The position numbers and the translations under genes are program-made. From Nitrospirota bacterium (GTDB lineage: Bacteria > Nitrospirota > Thermodesulfovibrionia > SZUA-242), in NCBI GenBank assembly GCA_016212095.1, contig JACRHH010000001.1:1-64000 (forward strand): 64,000 nucleotides of DNA, written 5' to 3'. Below the pieces are notes generated by a model. The model made no database searches. It had not been told where the DNA came from and worked only from the letters and a program-made list of their open reading frames with translations. This document shows, piece after piece, positions 18,432 to 28,244 of the stretch (position 1 is the first letter of the stretch; each line of letters starts with the position of its first letter).

Positions 18432-19757
18432 CTAGAATTCGGCATTAACACCAACCATGGCAATATTGTTAACAAATCCCCTTCCGGCTGCGTTCGAGTC
18501 ATCATCGACGTGGCGGCACATGGCTCGAAAAGCCAGATAGCGTGATGCGTTCCATCGGCCCGAAACTTCGGCAGAGAAACGCCTGACCGTCTCATTTTCA
18601 GGATCATATTCGGATATGCCGTACCCGCCGGTAATTTTCGCCTCAATGTTTCTCGATACGGTAAACGCCATGGACGCATTCATGGCGTTTATCCGGTTCC
18701 GGCGTTCCTCCTGAAGATATTCCTCAAGCCTCGATTCCAGTTCCACATGAAACTTCGCGCGACGTCCGAACAAAAGCGCCACCCTGTGCCGACCGATCTT
18801 GTAGACGCCAAGCGTGGTTGCGTTGGCATACGACTGTTCATATGCGTACGCCAATTCGCGCGATTCCGCCGGCTTGTAGCCGACAGCCCCTAACCATAAG
18901 GTGCCTTGTCCGCTGGTGTCCAGATCGGTTTTGATATGCTCGACTCCAACTCCGGCCTTCGCCAGAACCGCCGGGGTAAAATAGTAATCTACGACCATGC
19001 CGAAGTAATTCGAGTCATAGTCGTAAGAGGTATTGTCGGCCAACTCCTTCCTGTACCTGTAAAGAGCTTCCATACCCAGCCGCTTGCCGAATGACAGATC
19101 GACCTTTACGTCGGCCACATGCGACTGCCGGTCGGTAGCAGTTACCTCACTGCTTTCGGCATTGGTATATTTGTATCCGGCTTCCACCACTCCCAGATCC
19201 GGAAGATTTCGTTTCAAGTATGGATGCAGCACGAATTCATTTGCATCCGTCTGACCCACAAAATCACTGACGCCCATGGTGTTTCGGCGCGTATCGAGCG
19301 TAATCCGCTGATAATTGTCCGTCACATCGAAAAACAGCAGATCACGCACAATGGCAACACCGCCCACAAACGTAACCGCATGCCTGAGTTCATCCCTTTC
19401 GTGATTGTCCGCATAATAAGAGTATGAAGGCCTGTAGTTGAAATCAAAATTCCATACCGGGTCTCTACGCTTCCAGCCAAACACGAGTGATGTTTTTGTT
19501 ATGAAATCGCTGTTTTTACCGCTATCGACAAGATAAATGTTGTCATTGTACTCTTCCTCTATATCCAGCCTTATTGCAGGCATTACCGCATCAGCCATCT
19601 CGACGGCATCAGGACCTGCCGCAATTGTTGCGCCGGAATCGTCGGAAGCTGCTTCAACGCATACCACCGACAGGAGCGCGAAGGTCATCGCAATAATGAT
19701 CCGGGCAAGCGGCATCCATCGGCTCCCTGCCGGCAAAGTCACTTCAGATTCCCTCAT
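18432..19757 (-). CDS. Outer-membrane beta-barrel protein of the exopolysaccharide locus
   Basis: A 441-residue exported protein. A signal peptide spans about residues 16-37 (ARIIIAMTFALLSVVCVEA), followed by a short acidic linker and then repeated amphipathic strands rich in Tyr, Asn and Asp (WNFDFNYRPSYSYYADNHER). It ends NNIAMVGVNAEF with the C-terminal Phe recognised by the BAM machinery. Position and style match the PEP-CTERM-system outer-membrane proteins (TIGR03014/TIGR03016 or EpsL-like), thought to guide polysaccharide through or onto the outer membrane. The ribosome-binding site GGAGGAAG supports the start. Confidence 0.8.
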   Translation of the reverse strand: MRESEVTLPAGSRWMPLARIIIAMTFALLSVVCVEAASDDSGATIAAGPDAVEMADAVMPAIRLDIEEEYNDNIYLVDSGKNSDFITKTSLVFGWKRRDPVWNFDFNYRPSYSYYADNHERDELRHAVTFVGGVAIVRDLLFFDVTDNYQRITLDTRRNTMGVSDFVGQTDANEFVLHPYLKRNLPDLGVVEAGYKYTNAESSEVTATDRQSHVADVKVDLSFGKRLGMEALYRYRKELADNTSYDYDSNYFGMVVDYYFTPAVLAKAGVGVEHIKTDLDTSGQGTLWLGAVGYKPAESRELAYAYEQSYANATTLGVYKIGRHRVALLFGRRAKFHVELESRLEEYLQEERRNRINAMNASMAFTVSRNIEAKITGGYGISEYDPENETVRRFSAEVSGRWNASRYLAFRAMCRHVDDDSNAAGRGFVNNIAMVGVNAEF

Positions 19758-19794
19758 CTCGTCTTCCTCCCCCAGAGCTAATCATGATCCGGGG

Positions 19795-20754
19795 TTATTC
19801 CGGTTCAACGTCCCGGCTGTGCTCCTCGTCTCCTCCACCATCTGCGCCGGCGCCAAGACTGTGGTATGACGAGCCGTATCCGTAACCGTATTCATACCCG
19901 TATGACGCAAGCTTGGCGGCAGGCATGGCAAAACGATTCACGTTGTTCATCACCACGCCGTACAGATTGCAGTCCTTAATGAGTTCAAAGCCCTGCTGAA
20001 CGGTTTTCTGATGTATGCGGCCTTCCTGCACAACGAATATGACACCATCCACCCATGAAGCGAGCGTGGCGCACTCAGCCGACAGGAGAAGCGGCCCGGC
20101 GTCGAAAACAATGTATCTGTCGTGGTAACGCCTTTTGAGTTCGGCAATCAGTTCCTTCATTCTTATGGATGTCAACAATTCCGACGGATTTTCCATCGGA
20201 GTTCCTGCCGGCAGAAGCACAAGCTTGCCGATGCCTGTCTTGACGAGCAGATTTGAAAGATCGACGGATTCATCTGCAAGATAGTCTGAAAGGCCGCGTC
20301 CGGACTCGATGCCAAGATATCTCGACACAGCCGGACGCCGCAGATCGGCATCAACCAGCAGAACAGTGTGATCGACACCCTTTGCCATCGCAACCGCAAG
20401 ATTAAGCGACGTTATCGTCTTGCCCTCTCCCATGATCGAGCTGGTCAGCAGGATTGTGCTTCCCTGCCCCTGCCTTGTCTTCGACAGCAGGCTTGAACGT
20501 ATCTTGCGATAATGCTCCGCGTAAACGGAGCGTGGCTGATGAATGGAAACCAGAAACGGCGAGGCTGTGGACGGATCAAACACCGTCTGGACATCGGGGA
20601 ATTCGTGCTTGCGCGTTCCAACGACAAGCGGCTCGCGTTCCCGCACGGTCGTCACAACAGTGGGGGGATGCTGCTTCGGCGACGGACGCGGAACCTCCCT
20701 TTTTTCCTCCCTGAGCTTTAAAGCCTCTTCCAGCGCCTTCTCAATGCGGCTCAT
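19795..20754 (-). CDS. XrtA-locus tyrosine autokinase (BY-kinase)
   Basis: A 319-residue cytoplasmic kinase. It begins MSRIEKALEEALKLREEK, as in the TIGR03018 family. The modified Walker A is SSIMGEGKTITSLNLAVAMA, Walker A' is VLLVDADLRRPAVS and Walker B is YIVFDAGPLL. A tyrosine cluster near the C-terminus (YGYEYGYGYGSSYHS) is the autophosphorylation tail. It partners the chain-length protein encoded just upstream (20794-22350); the phosphorylation cycle sets polymer length and export. No transmembrane part is fused, so the two-protein arrangement applies. Confidence 0.92.
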   Translation of the reverse strand: MSRIEKALEEALKLREEKREVPRPSPKQHPPTVVTTVREREPLVVGTRKHEFPDVQTVFDPSTASPFLVSIHQPRSVYAEHYRKIRSSLLSKTRQGQGSTILLTSSIMGEGKTITSLNLAVAMAKGVDHTVLLVDADLRRPAVSRYLGIESGRGLSDYLADESVDLSNLLVKTGIGKLVLLPAGTPMENPSELLTSIRMKELIAELKRRYHDRYIVFDAGPLLLSAECATLASWVDGVIFVVQEGRIHQKTVQQGFELIKDCNLYGVVMNNVNRFAMPAAKLASYGYEYGYGYGSSYHSLGAGADGGGDEEHSRDVEPE

Positions 20755-20793
20755 TATTTCTTATTCCTTAATGGTGGACTTCAGATCCGTATT

Positions 20794-22350
20794 CTAAAAA
20801 AGAAGCGTCTTGCCGGTTAAACGGATATACAATTCCCTTGCCAGCAACAAAAGAATTATCAGCACATACATGCCGGACGCTCCAACCAACCAGTTAAAGC
20901 GTCTGCGCTGGCTGACATATTCGGGGCCGAACCGCATCTGGCCCACCACACCGATCACCTTCACCCCCAGGTTTTCCTCTACTCCCTTGACATCGTGAAA
21001 TGTCGGGAAAAGAACGTCCAGACCTATCGGCCCTGCAATTGCACCGGCGATGCCTAGTGCAAAGCCAAGCAGTATGGCGGCAACACGGTTGGGCTTGACC
21101 GGGCTGACAGGCAGAATCGCCGGATCCACCACCTTGAATGAATCGCCCTTGTCGGCCTCCTCGACGGCCTTCGACACCCTGGCGCTCTCCATGCGGGCCA
21201 TCAGGGTGTCATACATGGACTGATGCACCTCGCGTCCACGCGTAAGCCTTGCCAGTTCCTCCTGCTCCTTGGGAATATTCGAAAGCGTGTCCTCGTCTCG
21301 CGCAACCAGCAAGCGCCTCTCTGAAAGCCGGGTTTTCAGCAAATCAATATTGGACTGCGCGGTTGCCAGGCGCTCCTTGATCTGCTGATATATCGGATTT
21401 ACTCCAACCTGCTCCTCGCTGGCCGAACCCTCCTTTATTTCCGGCGATTCCTTTCCGGCACGTTCGAGTTCGGCAATTTCGCCCTTGAGCTTGACAACTT
21501 CCGGATGCATCTCGGTATATTGGCCAAGCAGGGCGTTAAGACGTGACCTCGCCTCGTTCAGACGTGTCTGATGCGTGGACAACTGACGCGTGGTGAAGGT
21601 AACGGAAGTCGGCTTCTCGCCCCGCAACTGCGCCTCAAGGCTTTCCTTCTCCTTGCTCAATCCCTTCAGCTCCAGTTCCTGCTCGGCAAGTTGAACCTTG
21701 GCTGTACGAATGCGTTCGGCTATCGCCCCCTGATCGAAGGTTACGACTCCCGGATGCTTTTCCTTAAACTCCCTGAGCTGCTTGTCGGACTCTTCCAGCT
21801 TGTCCTGGTAAACCCGTATCTGCTCCTGTATGAAGTCGAGCGCCTTGTGCGTATCGCCGCGGGCCGATCCCATGTTCTCCTCGATATAGGAGCTGACCAG
21901 TGCGTTGACTATGTCGCGCACCTTCTTCGGATCGGTATGCTGATATGAAACCTCAAACAGATCCGTACCCTGCACCTGAATCGTAACCGTCTTCTGTATA
22001 TCCTCGATGAGTTTCTGGTACTGCGCCTCGTTTTTGATCTCAGCGTCAAGATCGAGCTTCTTTATCACCTTTTCAACTATATTGCGGCTCAGCATGTTCT
22101 GCCGGATAGTGCGCAGCAACGTTGTTGAACGTGAGTCTACAGCCATGCCCTGAAGAAGCGGTGCAAGGATCTGCGCCTTCTCGATAAGCACCAGGGACTT
22201 TGCCTCATACACGTTCCTGTCGAGATAGCTTTTGACGGTCACGGCAGTAAGGATCACGAGAAACAGCAGTATCGCAAGCGTGCGCCAATGATAAATTATG
22301 CCCAGATACTTTCTGATATCGAACTGCGATTGTTTTTCCTCGCCCGCCAC
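20794..22350 (-). CDS. XrtA-locus chain-length determinant (Wzz/GNVR)
   Basis: A 518-residue inner-membrane co-polymerase. Its two transmembrane helices lie near residues 23-42 and near 490-508, with a long periplasmic coiled coil between (residues 160-400). The coiled coil carries two characteristic stretches, one beginning NEARSRLNALLGQYTEMHPE and one before the second helix with LPVSPVKPNR. This matches the TIGR03007 family of exosortase-A loci. It works with the cytoplasmic kinase encoded next and the outer-membrane exporter encoded before it. Confidence 0.92.
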   Translation of the reverse strand: MAGEEKQSQFDIRKYLGIIYHWRTLAILLFLVILTAVTVKSYLDRNVYEAKSLVLIEKAQILAPLLQGMAVDSRSTTLLRTIRQNMLSRNIVEKVIKKLDLDAEIKNEAQYQKLIEDIQKTVTIQVQGTDLFEVSYQHTDPKKVRDIVNALVSSYIEENMGSARGDTHKALDFIQEQIRVYQDKLEESDKQLREFKEKHPGVVTFDQGAIAERIRTAKVQLAEQELELKGLSKEKESLEAQLRGEKPTSVTFTTRQLSTHQTRLNEARSRLNALLGQYTEMHPEVVKLKGEIAELERAGKESPEIKEGSASEEQVGVNPIYQQIKERLATAQSNIDLLKTRLSERRLLVARDEDTLSNIPKEQEELARLTRGREVHQSMYDTLMARMESARVSKAVEEADKGDSFKVVDPAILPVSPVKPNRVAAILLGFALGIAGAIAGPIGLDVLFPTFHDVKGVEENLGVKVIGVVGQMRFGPEYVSQRRRFNWLVGASGMYVLIILLLLARELYIRLTGKTLLF

Positions 22351-22353
22351 GTT

Positions 22354-23196
22354 CTAGAACACCCTTTCCTTGACAATTATGAGATCACCCGGCGCAAGAA
22401 GAATATTGCTTTTGAGGTTCTCTCCCTTTGTAACCTCCGCAACATTCACCTCGATGGTTTCCTTTGCGTCGTTCTCGCCCTTTCTAACCACCAGAACGCG
22501 TTTGAGATTCGCGTACTCGGTAACCCATCCGGCATCCAGCAAGGCATCGAGGATTGTCATTCCCGATCGGAATATAATGTTTGCCGGTTTGGCAACCTCT
22601 CCAATCACCGTAATCTTTGTCTTGGTGGGCTCCAGCAAGTTTATTCGTATTATGTCGCCCGGCATCAGCGCGAAGTCATCGTTCAGCAGCAAACCCTCCA
22701 CAATGCTCTTAAGGTTGACTTCGAGTTTCACATGATTACGGATTATGTACGCGTTCTCAAGATCCATCTTGTCGAAGGAACCCAACTGGGCCAGAAACTG
22801 AAGCGCGGTCATGTTGCTTCGCAGTGGAATGGCGCCTGCCGATGGGTGGTTCCCGACAAGATATACCTTTGTGCTGTTTATTGCTGTTACAACAACCGAC
22901 ACCCAGGGATCTTTAATGTACTTGCGCAATTCCTGTGTCAGCACGTTTCGCAGGTCGGATGCGGTTCTGCCGGCAGCCTGCATGTCGCCGCCAAGGGGAA
23001 TGGATATCTTGCCGTCCGGCCTGATCGGAACTGTGACGCCAAGATCCGGGTTGCCCCATACGGAAATCTGAATGATGTCTTCAGGGCCAAGAACAAAGTC
23101 ATCGGCACAGACAGGATCCGCCATCCCGGCCAATATGGCCGCTGTCAGCAGGAAAAGATATGCAAGAGCAGACAGTTTATTCATTACATTGCCCAT
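22354..23196 (-). CDS. Polysaccharide export protein, Wza/SLBB type
   Basis: A 280-residue exported protein with a signal peptide (residues 8-31, ending near PVCA). The Poly_export domain begins DDFVLGPEDIIQISVWGNPD, and two SLBB repeats follow (VYLVGNHPSAGAIPL and ITVIGEVAKPANIIF). It corresponds to the TIGR03027 exporters of XrtA loci and would form the periplasmic/outer-membrane channel. No lipobox Cys is evident, so unlike E. coli Wza it may not be lipidated. It lies 3 bp before the chain-length gene. Confidence 0.92.
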   Translation of the reverse strand: MGNVMNKLSALAYLFLLTAAILAGMADPVCADDFVLGPEDIIQISVWGNPDLGVTVPIRPDGKISIPLGGDMQAAGRTASDLRNVLTQELRKYIKDPWVSVVVTAINSTKVYLVGNHPSAGAIPLRSNMTALQFLAQLGSFDKMDLENAYIIRNHVKLEVNLKSIVEGLLLNDDFALMPGDIIRINLLEPTKTKITVIGEVAKPANIIFRSGMTILDALLDAGWVTEYANLKRVLVVRKGENDAKETIEVNVAEVTKGENLKSNILLAPGDLIIVKERVF

Positions 23197-23247
23197 GTTA
23201 TCACCATTCGGTACAACATTGATCCGTCTTGAGAACGTTCAGCAGCG

Positions 23248-26025
23248 CTACATTCGCTCCAGATAGCCCTCGACTGCCTTTCGCTCAGGAAACCTGGGCG
23301 TTTTAAGCGCCTTCTGCAACGCTGCCTTGCCCTCATCTTTCTTGCCCTTGGACAGCAACGCCACGCCGAGGTGATACTGCACGGACGGGTTGTCCGGCAT
23401 GGCCGAAGCCGCCGTCTGCAGATGAGCAAGCGAATCGTCCACCTTCCCTGCCTTGTAAAGAGCCCATCCGAGAGTATCCGACAGCGCCGCGTTTCCCTTG
23501 GCCTTGCTCAATGCCTTTTCAGCCATTTTAACCGCTTCATCTGTCTTGGTATCCGTATCCGCATATATGAAGGCCAGATTATTCAGGGAAAGAACGTGGT
23601 CGGGAGACGCCTCAATTGCCTTGCGGTAATAGTCTATAGCGCCTTTCCTGTCGCCCTTTTTCTCAAGCACAACAGCCATGTTGTAGTTGACAAGGCCCGC
23701 CGATCCGGGAATTGTGCGAGCCGTTTCATGATAAGTTGCCAGCGCATCGTCAAACTTGCCCTTCGACGCCTGGATTCCGGCTATCGTCATCTTTATCTGC
23801 CCGTTTCCCGGCGACAGTTTTTCCGCCTTGAGCGTGTAGTTCAGCGCATCGTCTTCGCGTTTCATGCCAAGATAAGACAGTCCTTTCAGGTAGTAACCCA
23901 TACCGTTGTCCGGAGCCATCTTTATCAGCGAATCGGCGGTTGCCGAGGCGGAGCTGAAATCACCCTTTTTAAGCTGCACAGCGGCCATCTGGCCCAAAAC
24001 CTGCTTGTCCTTCGGAGCAACTCGCGCGGCTTCCTTCAACTCCCTTATGGCCGAATCCAGGTTGCCGGTCGCTTCATACGCGGCGGCCAAACGGGTGTAA
24101 CCTATCGGTTGATCGGGCTTGGCGCGCTTGATATCCTCAAATTCCTTCTTGCCCTTTTCCTCGTCCTTCTTCTGGAAATAGAGCATTCCCTTGAAATCGC
24201 GGGCTGAAAGATTGTCCGGCTCCTTTTTCAGAAGCTCGTCGGCCATGTCCTCGGCCTTGCCGGTATCTCCGCTTCTGGCATAGAATGCGCCAAGAGCGAT
24301 GTAACCTTGAGCAGCACCGGAATTCTTGGCCGTCTGATAGAGTTCCCTGGCCTTGTCTGTCTTGCCGAGACGCTCATAAAGAGCGGCTGCTGCAAGCACT
24401 CCCCTCATGTCCTGCGGGTTTGCCTTGACAAGCGCATCGAACTGCGACACAGCCTTTTCCACGCTGCCCTTCGCCATGTAATGCTCCGCCAGGTGCTGAT
24501 ACGGAGCTGCGAATTTCGGAGCCATGCCTATCGCCTTCTCAAAACTCCTAACGCCTGCGGCATCGTCCTTCATGGCCATCTGGGCCATGCCCATGATGTT
24601 GTATAGAAGTGCGTCCGAGGTGTCGCCGGTCATGCCCTTCTGGCATGTTTCAACCGCCCTGGAGAACTGCCCCTGCTGCAACTGAAATACCGCGGCTGTA
24701 AGACGCGGCCTAACATTTTTGGGATCGACCTTGATGGCGGCGTCGAACTCGCGCATTGCAGCGGCGTCGCCCTTGCCGGCCTTGAGCTGCAAGGCGCCCT
24801 TCTGGAGGTAGGCGTCGCTGAAGTTGGGATCGAGTTCGGTTGCCTTCTGATACTCTGCGTAAGCCAGATCGTATTCATTCTTGATCATGTACGCTCCACC
24901 CAGGGCATGATGGGTGACCGCAACATTCGGAGCCTTCTGGACGGCAGCCTTTGCAGCGGTAACCGCATCATCGGCATACCCCTTGGAAGCGTATATCATG
25001 GATAGCATCACATCCGGCTGATACATTCCGGCACCCTCCTCGCGCGCCTTCCGGAGCGCGGTGATAGCCTGCTCGTTCTCGCCCTTCTCAAAAAGCGCCT
25101 GTCCAAGAAAGAAATTTGACGCTGCATGACCTGGGCTTACGCTCAAAACCTTCTGCAGATCGATTATAGCCTCGGCAGGCTTGCCCTTCCGGACATTCAC
25201 AACACCGCGAATGTAGTAGCCCTCCGTCCTGTCCTTGTCGACAACAAGAATCTTCTCGGCAACCTTCATCGCATCGTCAAGCCTGTTCTGGGTAATGCGA
25301 ATCATGCCAATTTCTGTCATGGAAGTAATGTTTTTGGGATCAAGCTCGACAACCTTGTTGAAATATTCTATAGCCTTGTCATCACTGTTCCGTCTACGTT
25401 CCACCAAAGCAAGACTGAAATAGGGGCGAACATCCTTGCCGCCAAGCTCGGCAGCCTTAAGGAATGCCTGACGCGCCTCATCAAGCGCCTCCGCTTTCAA
25501 GGCAAGACCGCCCAGAACAAGATAAGCGGTCATTCGCTTCGGCTCCTTCGCCAAAACATCATCCAGCAGCCTGCGCGCCTCCTTTATCTCGTTTCTGTCG
25601 GCACGGATCATCGCCTCGACTTCGACGGCGTCGATATCCTGAGGGCTGCCCTTGAGACGCTTCTGCACCGTCTCAAGCGCCTCATCCAGCTTGTTTTCGG
25701 CATGGAGGCTCCTGGCAAGCGGCAGAAGAGCGTCGCCGAACGACGGGTTCAGCTTGACTGCCTTCTTCAATTCCCGCTCTGCAGATTCGTATTTTCCGGT
25801 GTTCAGGTAGGCATTTCCCAGATAATATCTTGCCTCGAAATAGTTCGGATCCTTTTCAAGCGCAATCTTGAGCTCGATAATGGCGGTGTTGTTGTCACCG
25901 CTTTTGAAAGCGCTCAGCCCCTTGTTGTAATGCTCAAGCTTGCTTTTGTCCTTGTTTTCGCAAGCGGGCAAGACCAGAAAAAGCGAGAATGCCAGCAGAA
26001 GTGTTGAAAATTTCCGAATCCCCAT
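23248..26025 (-). CDS. prsT: PrsT-type TPR lipoprotein
   Basis: A 925-residue exported protein. The signal ends in the lipobox LPAC near residue 22 (LFLVLPACENKDKS), so it is a lipoprotein. The rest is about 25 tetratricopeptide units (for example YFEARYYLGNAYLNTGKYES), matching the giant TPR protein PrsT (TIGR02917) that marks exosortase-A exopolysaccharide loci. It presumably scaffolds export or sorting in the periplasm. It is the first gene of the 20-kb minus-strand operon, with a GGAGGGC ribosome-binding site at 26031-26037. Confidence 0.93.
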   Translation of the reverse strand: MGIRKFSTLLLAFSLFLVLPACENKDKSKLEHYNKGLSAFKSGDNNTAIIELKIALEKDPNYFEARYYLGNAYLNTGKYESAERELKKAVKLNPSFGDALLPLARSLHAENKLDEALETVQKRLKGSPQDIDAVEVEAMIRADRNEIKEARRLLDDVLAKEPKRMTAYLVLGGLALKAEALDEARQAFLKAAELGGKDVRPYFSLALVERRRNSDDKAIEYFNKVVELDPKNITSMTEIGMIRITQNRLDDAMKVAEKILVVDKDRTEGYYIRGVVNVRKGKPAEAIIDLQKVLSVSPGHAASNFFLGQALFEKGENEQAITALRKAREEGAGMYQPDVMLSMIYASKGYADDAVTAAKAAVQKAPNVAVTHHALGGAYMIKNEYDLAYAEYQKATELDPNFSDAYLQKGALQLKAGKGDAAAMREFDAAIKVDPKNVRPRLTAAVFQLQQGQFSRAVETCQKGMTGDTSDALLYNIMGMAQMAMKDDAAGVRSFEKAIGMAPKFAAPYQHLAEHYMAKGSVEKAVSQFDALVKANPQDMRGVLAAAALYERLGKTDKARELYQTAKNSGAAQGYIALGAFYARSGDTGKAEDMADELLKKEPDNLSARDFKGMLYFQKKDEEKGKKEFEDIKRAKPDQPIGYTRLAAAYEATGNLDSAIRELKEAARVAPKDKQVLGQMAAVQLKKGDFSSASATADSLIKMAPDNGMGYYLKGLSYLGMKREDDALNYTLKAEKLSPGNGQIKMTIAGIQASKGKFDDALATYHETARTIPGSAGLVNYNMAVVLEKKGDRKGAIDYYRKAIEASPDHVLSLNNLAFIYADTDTKTDEAVKMAEKALSKAKGNAALSDTLGWALYKAGKVDDSLAHLQTAASAMPDNPSVQYHLGVALLSKGKKDEGKAALQKALKTPRFPERKAVEGYLERM

Positions 26026-26287
26026 TTAATGCCCTCCATTCATATGTACGTTTCACCGATAGTCAAGACAATACAGAAATGTACACCAATACACGCAACT
26101 CAGGCAAACGCAAACTGCGTAGGCATGGCGCGCAATACCGCCGCAACTCATTAGTGTAACTCGCGGAAAACAATCCGGCTGAAACGGAATATTTCTGTAT
26201 TTAGCCACCGTTTATGCGGATTACAGTACCAGTTCGGCGGCCCAAAAGTCCATATTTTGGACAGGCAAATGATTTGCGCGGCAGCCT
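26026..26287. promoter_or_regulatory. Leader/promoter region of the exopolysaccharide operon, site not resolved
   Basis: This 262-bp gene-free stretch separates prsT from the stress-type gene upstream, both on the minus strand. It must hold the operon promoter but no convincing box set stands out. A TTGACT/TATGAA pair (26061-26066 and 26039-26044) would start transcription inside the ribosome-binding site. A hairpin TCCAAAATATGGA (palindromic, about 26249-26262) might end the upstream transcript. No strong sigma-54 site was seen. Confidence 0.3.
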
Positions 26288-26878
26288 CTACGTGTCGGCC
26301 AGATAAAACACCGGAATGCTTGCCCTGGCAAGCGATTTCGCAAACCCGCGCCCCTGCCGGGCCATGATGAACGCTATCCGTCTGAACTCGCGCATGATCT
26401 CCCGGAGGGCCTTTTCGAGATCGCCGCTTTTTTCCACATACGAAAACGGGATGTTGCGCTCCTCGGCCTTCTTCCTGAACGCTTCCCTCGCCGATTCCGC
26501 ATCGTTCCGGTTTGCGGACGCGCCTCCAACAAGCGAGCGCAAGCCTTTCCCCGACGGAGTGATGCTCATGGCCGCTATGCCATAGTTCATGCGCTCGGCC
26601 ATGCCTATGGCATGTTCGATGATGGATTCGTTGAAGCCCTCATCGCCGGTTATAACAAGCAGCCTGCCGTTTGCGCCTCGCCGCTCCGCCACAATCCGCC
26701 GCGCATGATCCGCAAGACCCTCCTCGGCAAAAGCCGCCGCTTCCATGGCGTCGGCTGCCGTAAGTGAACGGCCATTGAACGCGTCGCCGACCAGACCGCG
26801 CGCGGTGTCGGTGTCGCCAGCCTCCGCAAACGCAACGGCGGTCATCAGGTCTTCGAATTTATTACTCTTCTTTTTCAC
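26288..26878 (-). CDS. UspA-like protein with N-terminal FAEEGD-type motif
   Basis: A 196-residue protein. Residues 7-30 (KFEDLMTAVAFAEAGDTDTA) carry a helix motif also found in the 61-residue protein at 32079-32264. A second copy, AMEAAAFAEEGLADHAR, follows at about residues 42-58. Residues 70-196 resemble a universal-stress-type nucleotide-binding fold (LLVITGDEGFNESIIEHAIG ... IAFIMARQGRGFAKSLARAS ... IPVFYLADT) without the full G-x2-G-x9-GS ATP signature. It starts at GTG 26878, 3 bp inside the end of the response regulator operon. Function unknown; the context suggests a stress or sulfur-response role. Confidence 0.6.
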   Translation of the reverse strand: MKKKSNKFEDLMTAVAFAEAGDTDTARGLVGDAFNGRSLTAADAMEAAAFAEEGLADHARRIVAERRGANGRLLVITGDEGFNESIIEHAIGMAERMNYGIAAMSITPSGKGLRSLVGGASANRNDAESAREAFRKKAEERNIPFSYVEKSGDLEKALREIMREFRRIAFIMARQGRGFAKSLARASIPVFYLADT

Positions 26879-28243
26879 TTACTCTTCCGCCTCCAGCCCG
26901 TAGCGCTTGAGCTTTCTCCAAAGCGACACGCGGTCGATGCCCAGCACCGAGGCCGCGCGGGAGCGGTTGCCGTCAACCTCGTTCAACACCCACTGGATGT
27001 ACGACTTTTCCTGATCGTCAAGCGACGGAATGCGTCCCGCCTGCTTCCGGAAAACCTTGATGCCGATCCGCTTGAGGTCGTCGGGAAGATGCGCCGTCTC
27101 CAGCCTGATTCCCTTTGCCAGCGCAACGCCGCGCTCGATGATGTTTTCCAGCTCGCGTATGTTTCCCGGATAGTTGTATGTATTGAGGATATGCATCACA
27201 TCCTCAGATATTTCGTTCATGTTCCTGCCCATACGAGCCGCGTATTTCTTCAGGAAATGATACGCCAGCATCGGAACGTCGCCCTTGCGGTCGGCAAGCG
27301 GCGGAAGCGGAATGGTGACAACGTTCATGCGGTAGTAGAGATCCTGCCGGAACTCGCCGCTTTCAACCGCCTCGTGAATGCTTCTGTTCGTTGCTCCGAT
27401 GAACCGCACATTCACCTTCACCGGCTCGTTTCCGCCCAGCCGGATGAACTCCTTTTCCTGGATCACGCGCAGGAATTTCACCTGCATCGACGGGCTCATC
27501 TCCGTGATCTCGTCAAGAAACAACGTGCCGCCGTCGGCCATCTCAACAAGCCCCTTTTTCAACAGCGCAGCGCCGGTATAAGCTCCCTTTTCATGGCCGA
27601 ACAGCTCGTTGGCAAGAAGCTCTTCCGAAAACGCGCCGCAGTTTATCGCCAGAAAAGTGGACGGCGCGCGCTTGCTGTGCCGGTGTATGTAGCGGGCCAC
27701 AAGCTCCTTGCCGGTTCCCGATTCGCCGGTCACAAGCACGTTGCAGTCTGTCGGGGCGATGTCGCGCGCGGTGTCGAGCACGCGCAGCATGACCGGATCC
27801 TGAGTTATGATCTCGCCCGATTCCCGGATGGTTTCGAGACTTTCGCGCAGATGCCTGTTCTCTCGCTTCAGCGCCACCTTTTCGGTTGCCTCGCGCACAA
27901 CCTTGCGCACTTCATCAAGCTTGAACGGCTTGGCCACGTAGTGATACGCGCCGTGCTTCATCGCCTCTATGGCTGTTTCAACCGTGGCGTATCCGGTTAT
28001 CATTATCACCTCGATGTCGGGATAGAGTTCCTTGCATCGGCGCAGAATCTGCATCCCGTCGATCTTCTCCATCTTCAAGTCGGTGAGAACGACGTCGAAG
28101 GGCTGTTCCCGCAGAAGCCGAAGCGCAAGCTGGCCGTTCAACGCCGTCGCAACCTCGTAGCCCTCCTTCGCAAGAACATGTTCCAGATTTTTCAGCGCGA
28201 TGCGCTCATCGTCGATTATCAGCAGTTTTGCCGCGTTTTCCAT
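26879..28243 (-). CDS. NtrC-family sigma-54 response regulator
   Basis: A 454-residue transcriptional activator. The start at 28243 (MENAAKLLIIDDE) lies one base past the kinase stop. The receiver domain has the phosphoacceptor in VVLTDLKM and the switch lysine in YVAKPF. The AAA+ domain (about residues 135-370) has Walker A GESGTGKE, the sigma-54 contact loop GAYTGA (Tyr replaces Phe of GAFTGA, as in many family members) and Walker B GGTLFLDEI. A Fis-type helix-turn-helix (NRSRAASVLGIDRVSLWRKL) ends the protein. It is paired with the kinase encoded just upstream and probably activates the TauE operon (see the site at 32328). Confidence 0.93.
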   Translation of the reverse strand: MENAAKLLIIDDERIALKNLEHVLAKEGYEVATALNGQLALRLLREQPFDVVLTDLKMEKIDGMQILRRCKELYPDIEVIMITGYATVETAIEAMKHGAYHYVAKPFKLDEVRKVVREATEKVALKRENRHLRESLETIRESGEIITQDPVMLRVLDTARDIAPTDCNVLVTGESGTGKELVARYIHRHSKRAPSTFLAINCGAFSEELLANELFGHEKGAYTGAALLKKGLVEMADGGTLFLDEITEMSPSMQVKFLRVIQEKEFIRLGGNEPVKVNVRFIGATNRSIHEAVESGEFRQDLYYRMNVVTIPLPPLADRKGDVPMLAYHFLKKYAARMGRNMNEISEDVMHILNTYNYPGNIRELENIIERGVALAKGIRLETAHLPDDLKRIGIKVFRKQAGRIPSLDDQEKSYIQWVLNEVDGNRSRAASVLGIDRVSLWRKLKRYGLEAEE

Positions 28244-28244
28244 C

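Noticed and set aside
26039-26066. TTGACT/TATGAA promoter-like pair before prsT
   Set aside because: The transcription start would fall inside the ribosome-binding site, so it is unlikely to be the operon promoter.
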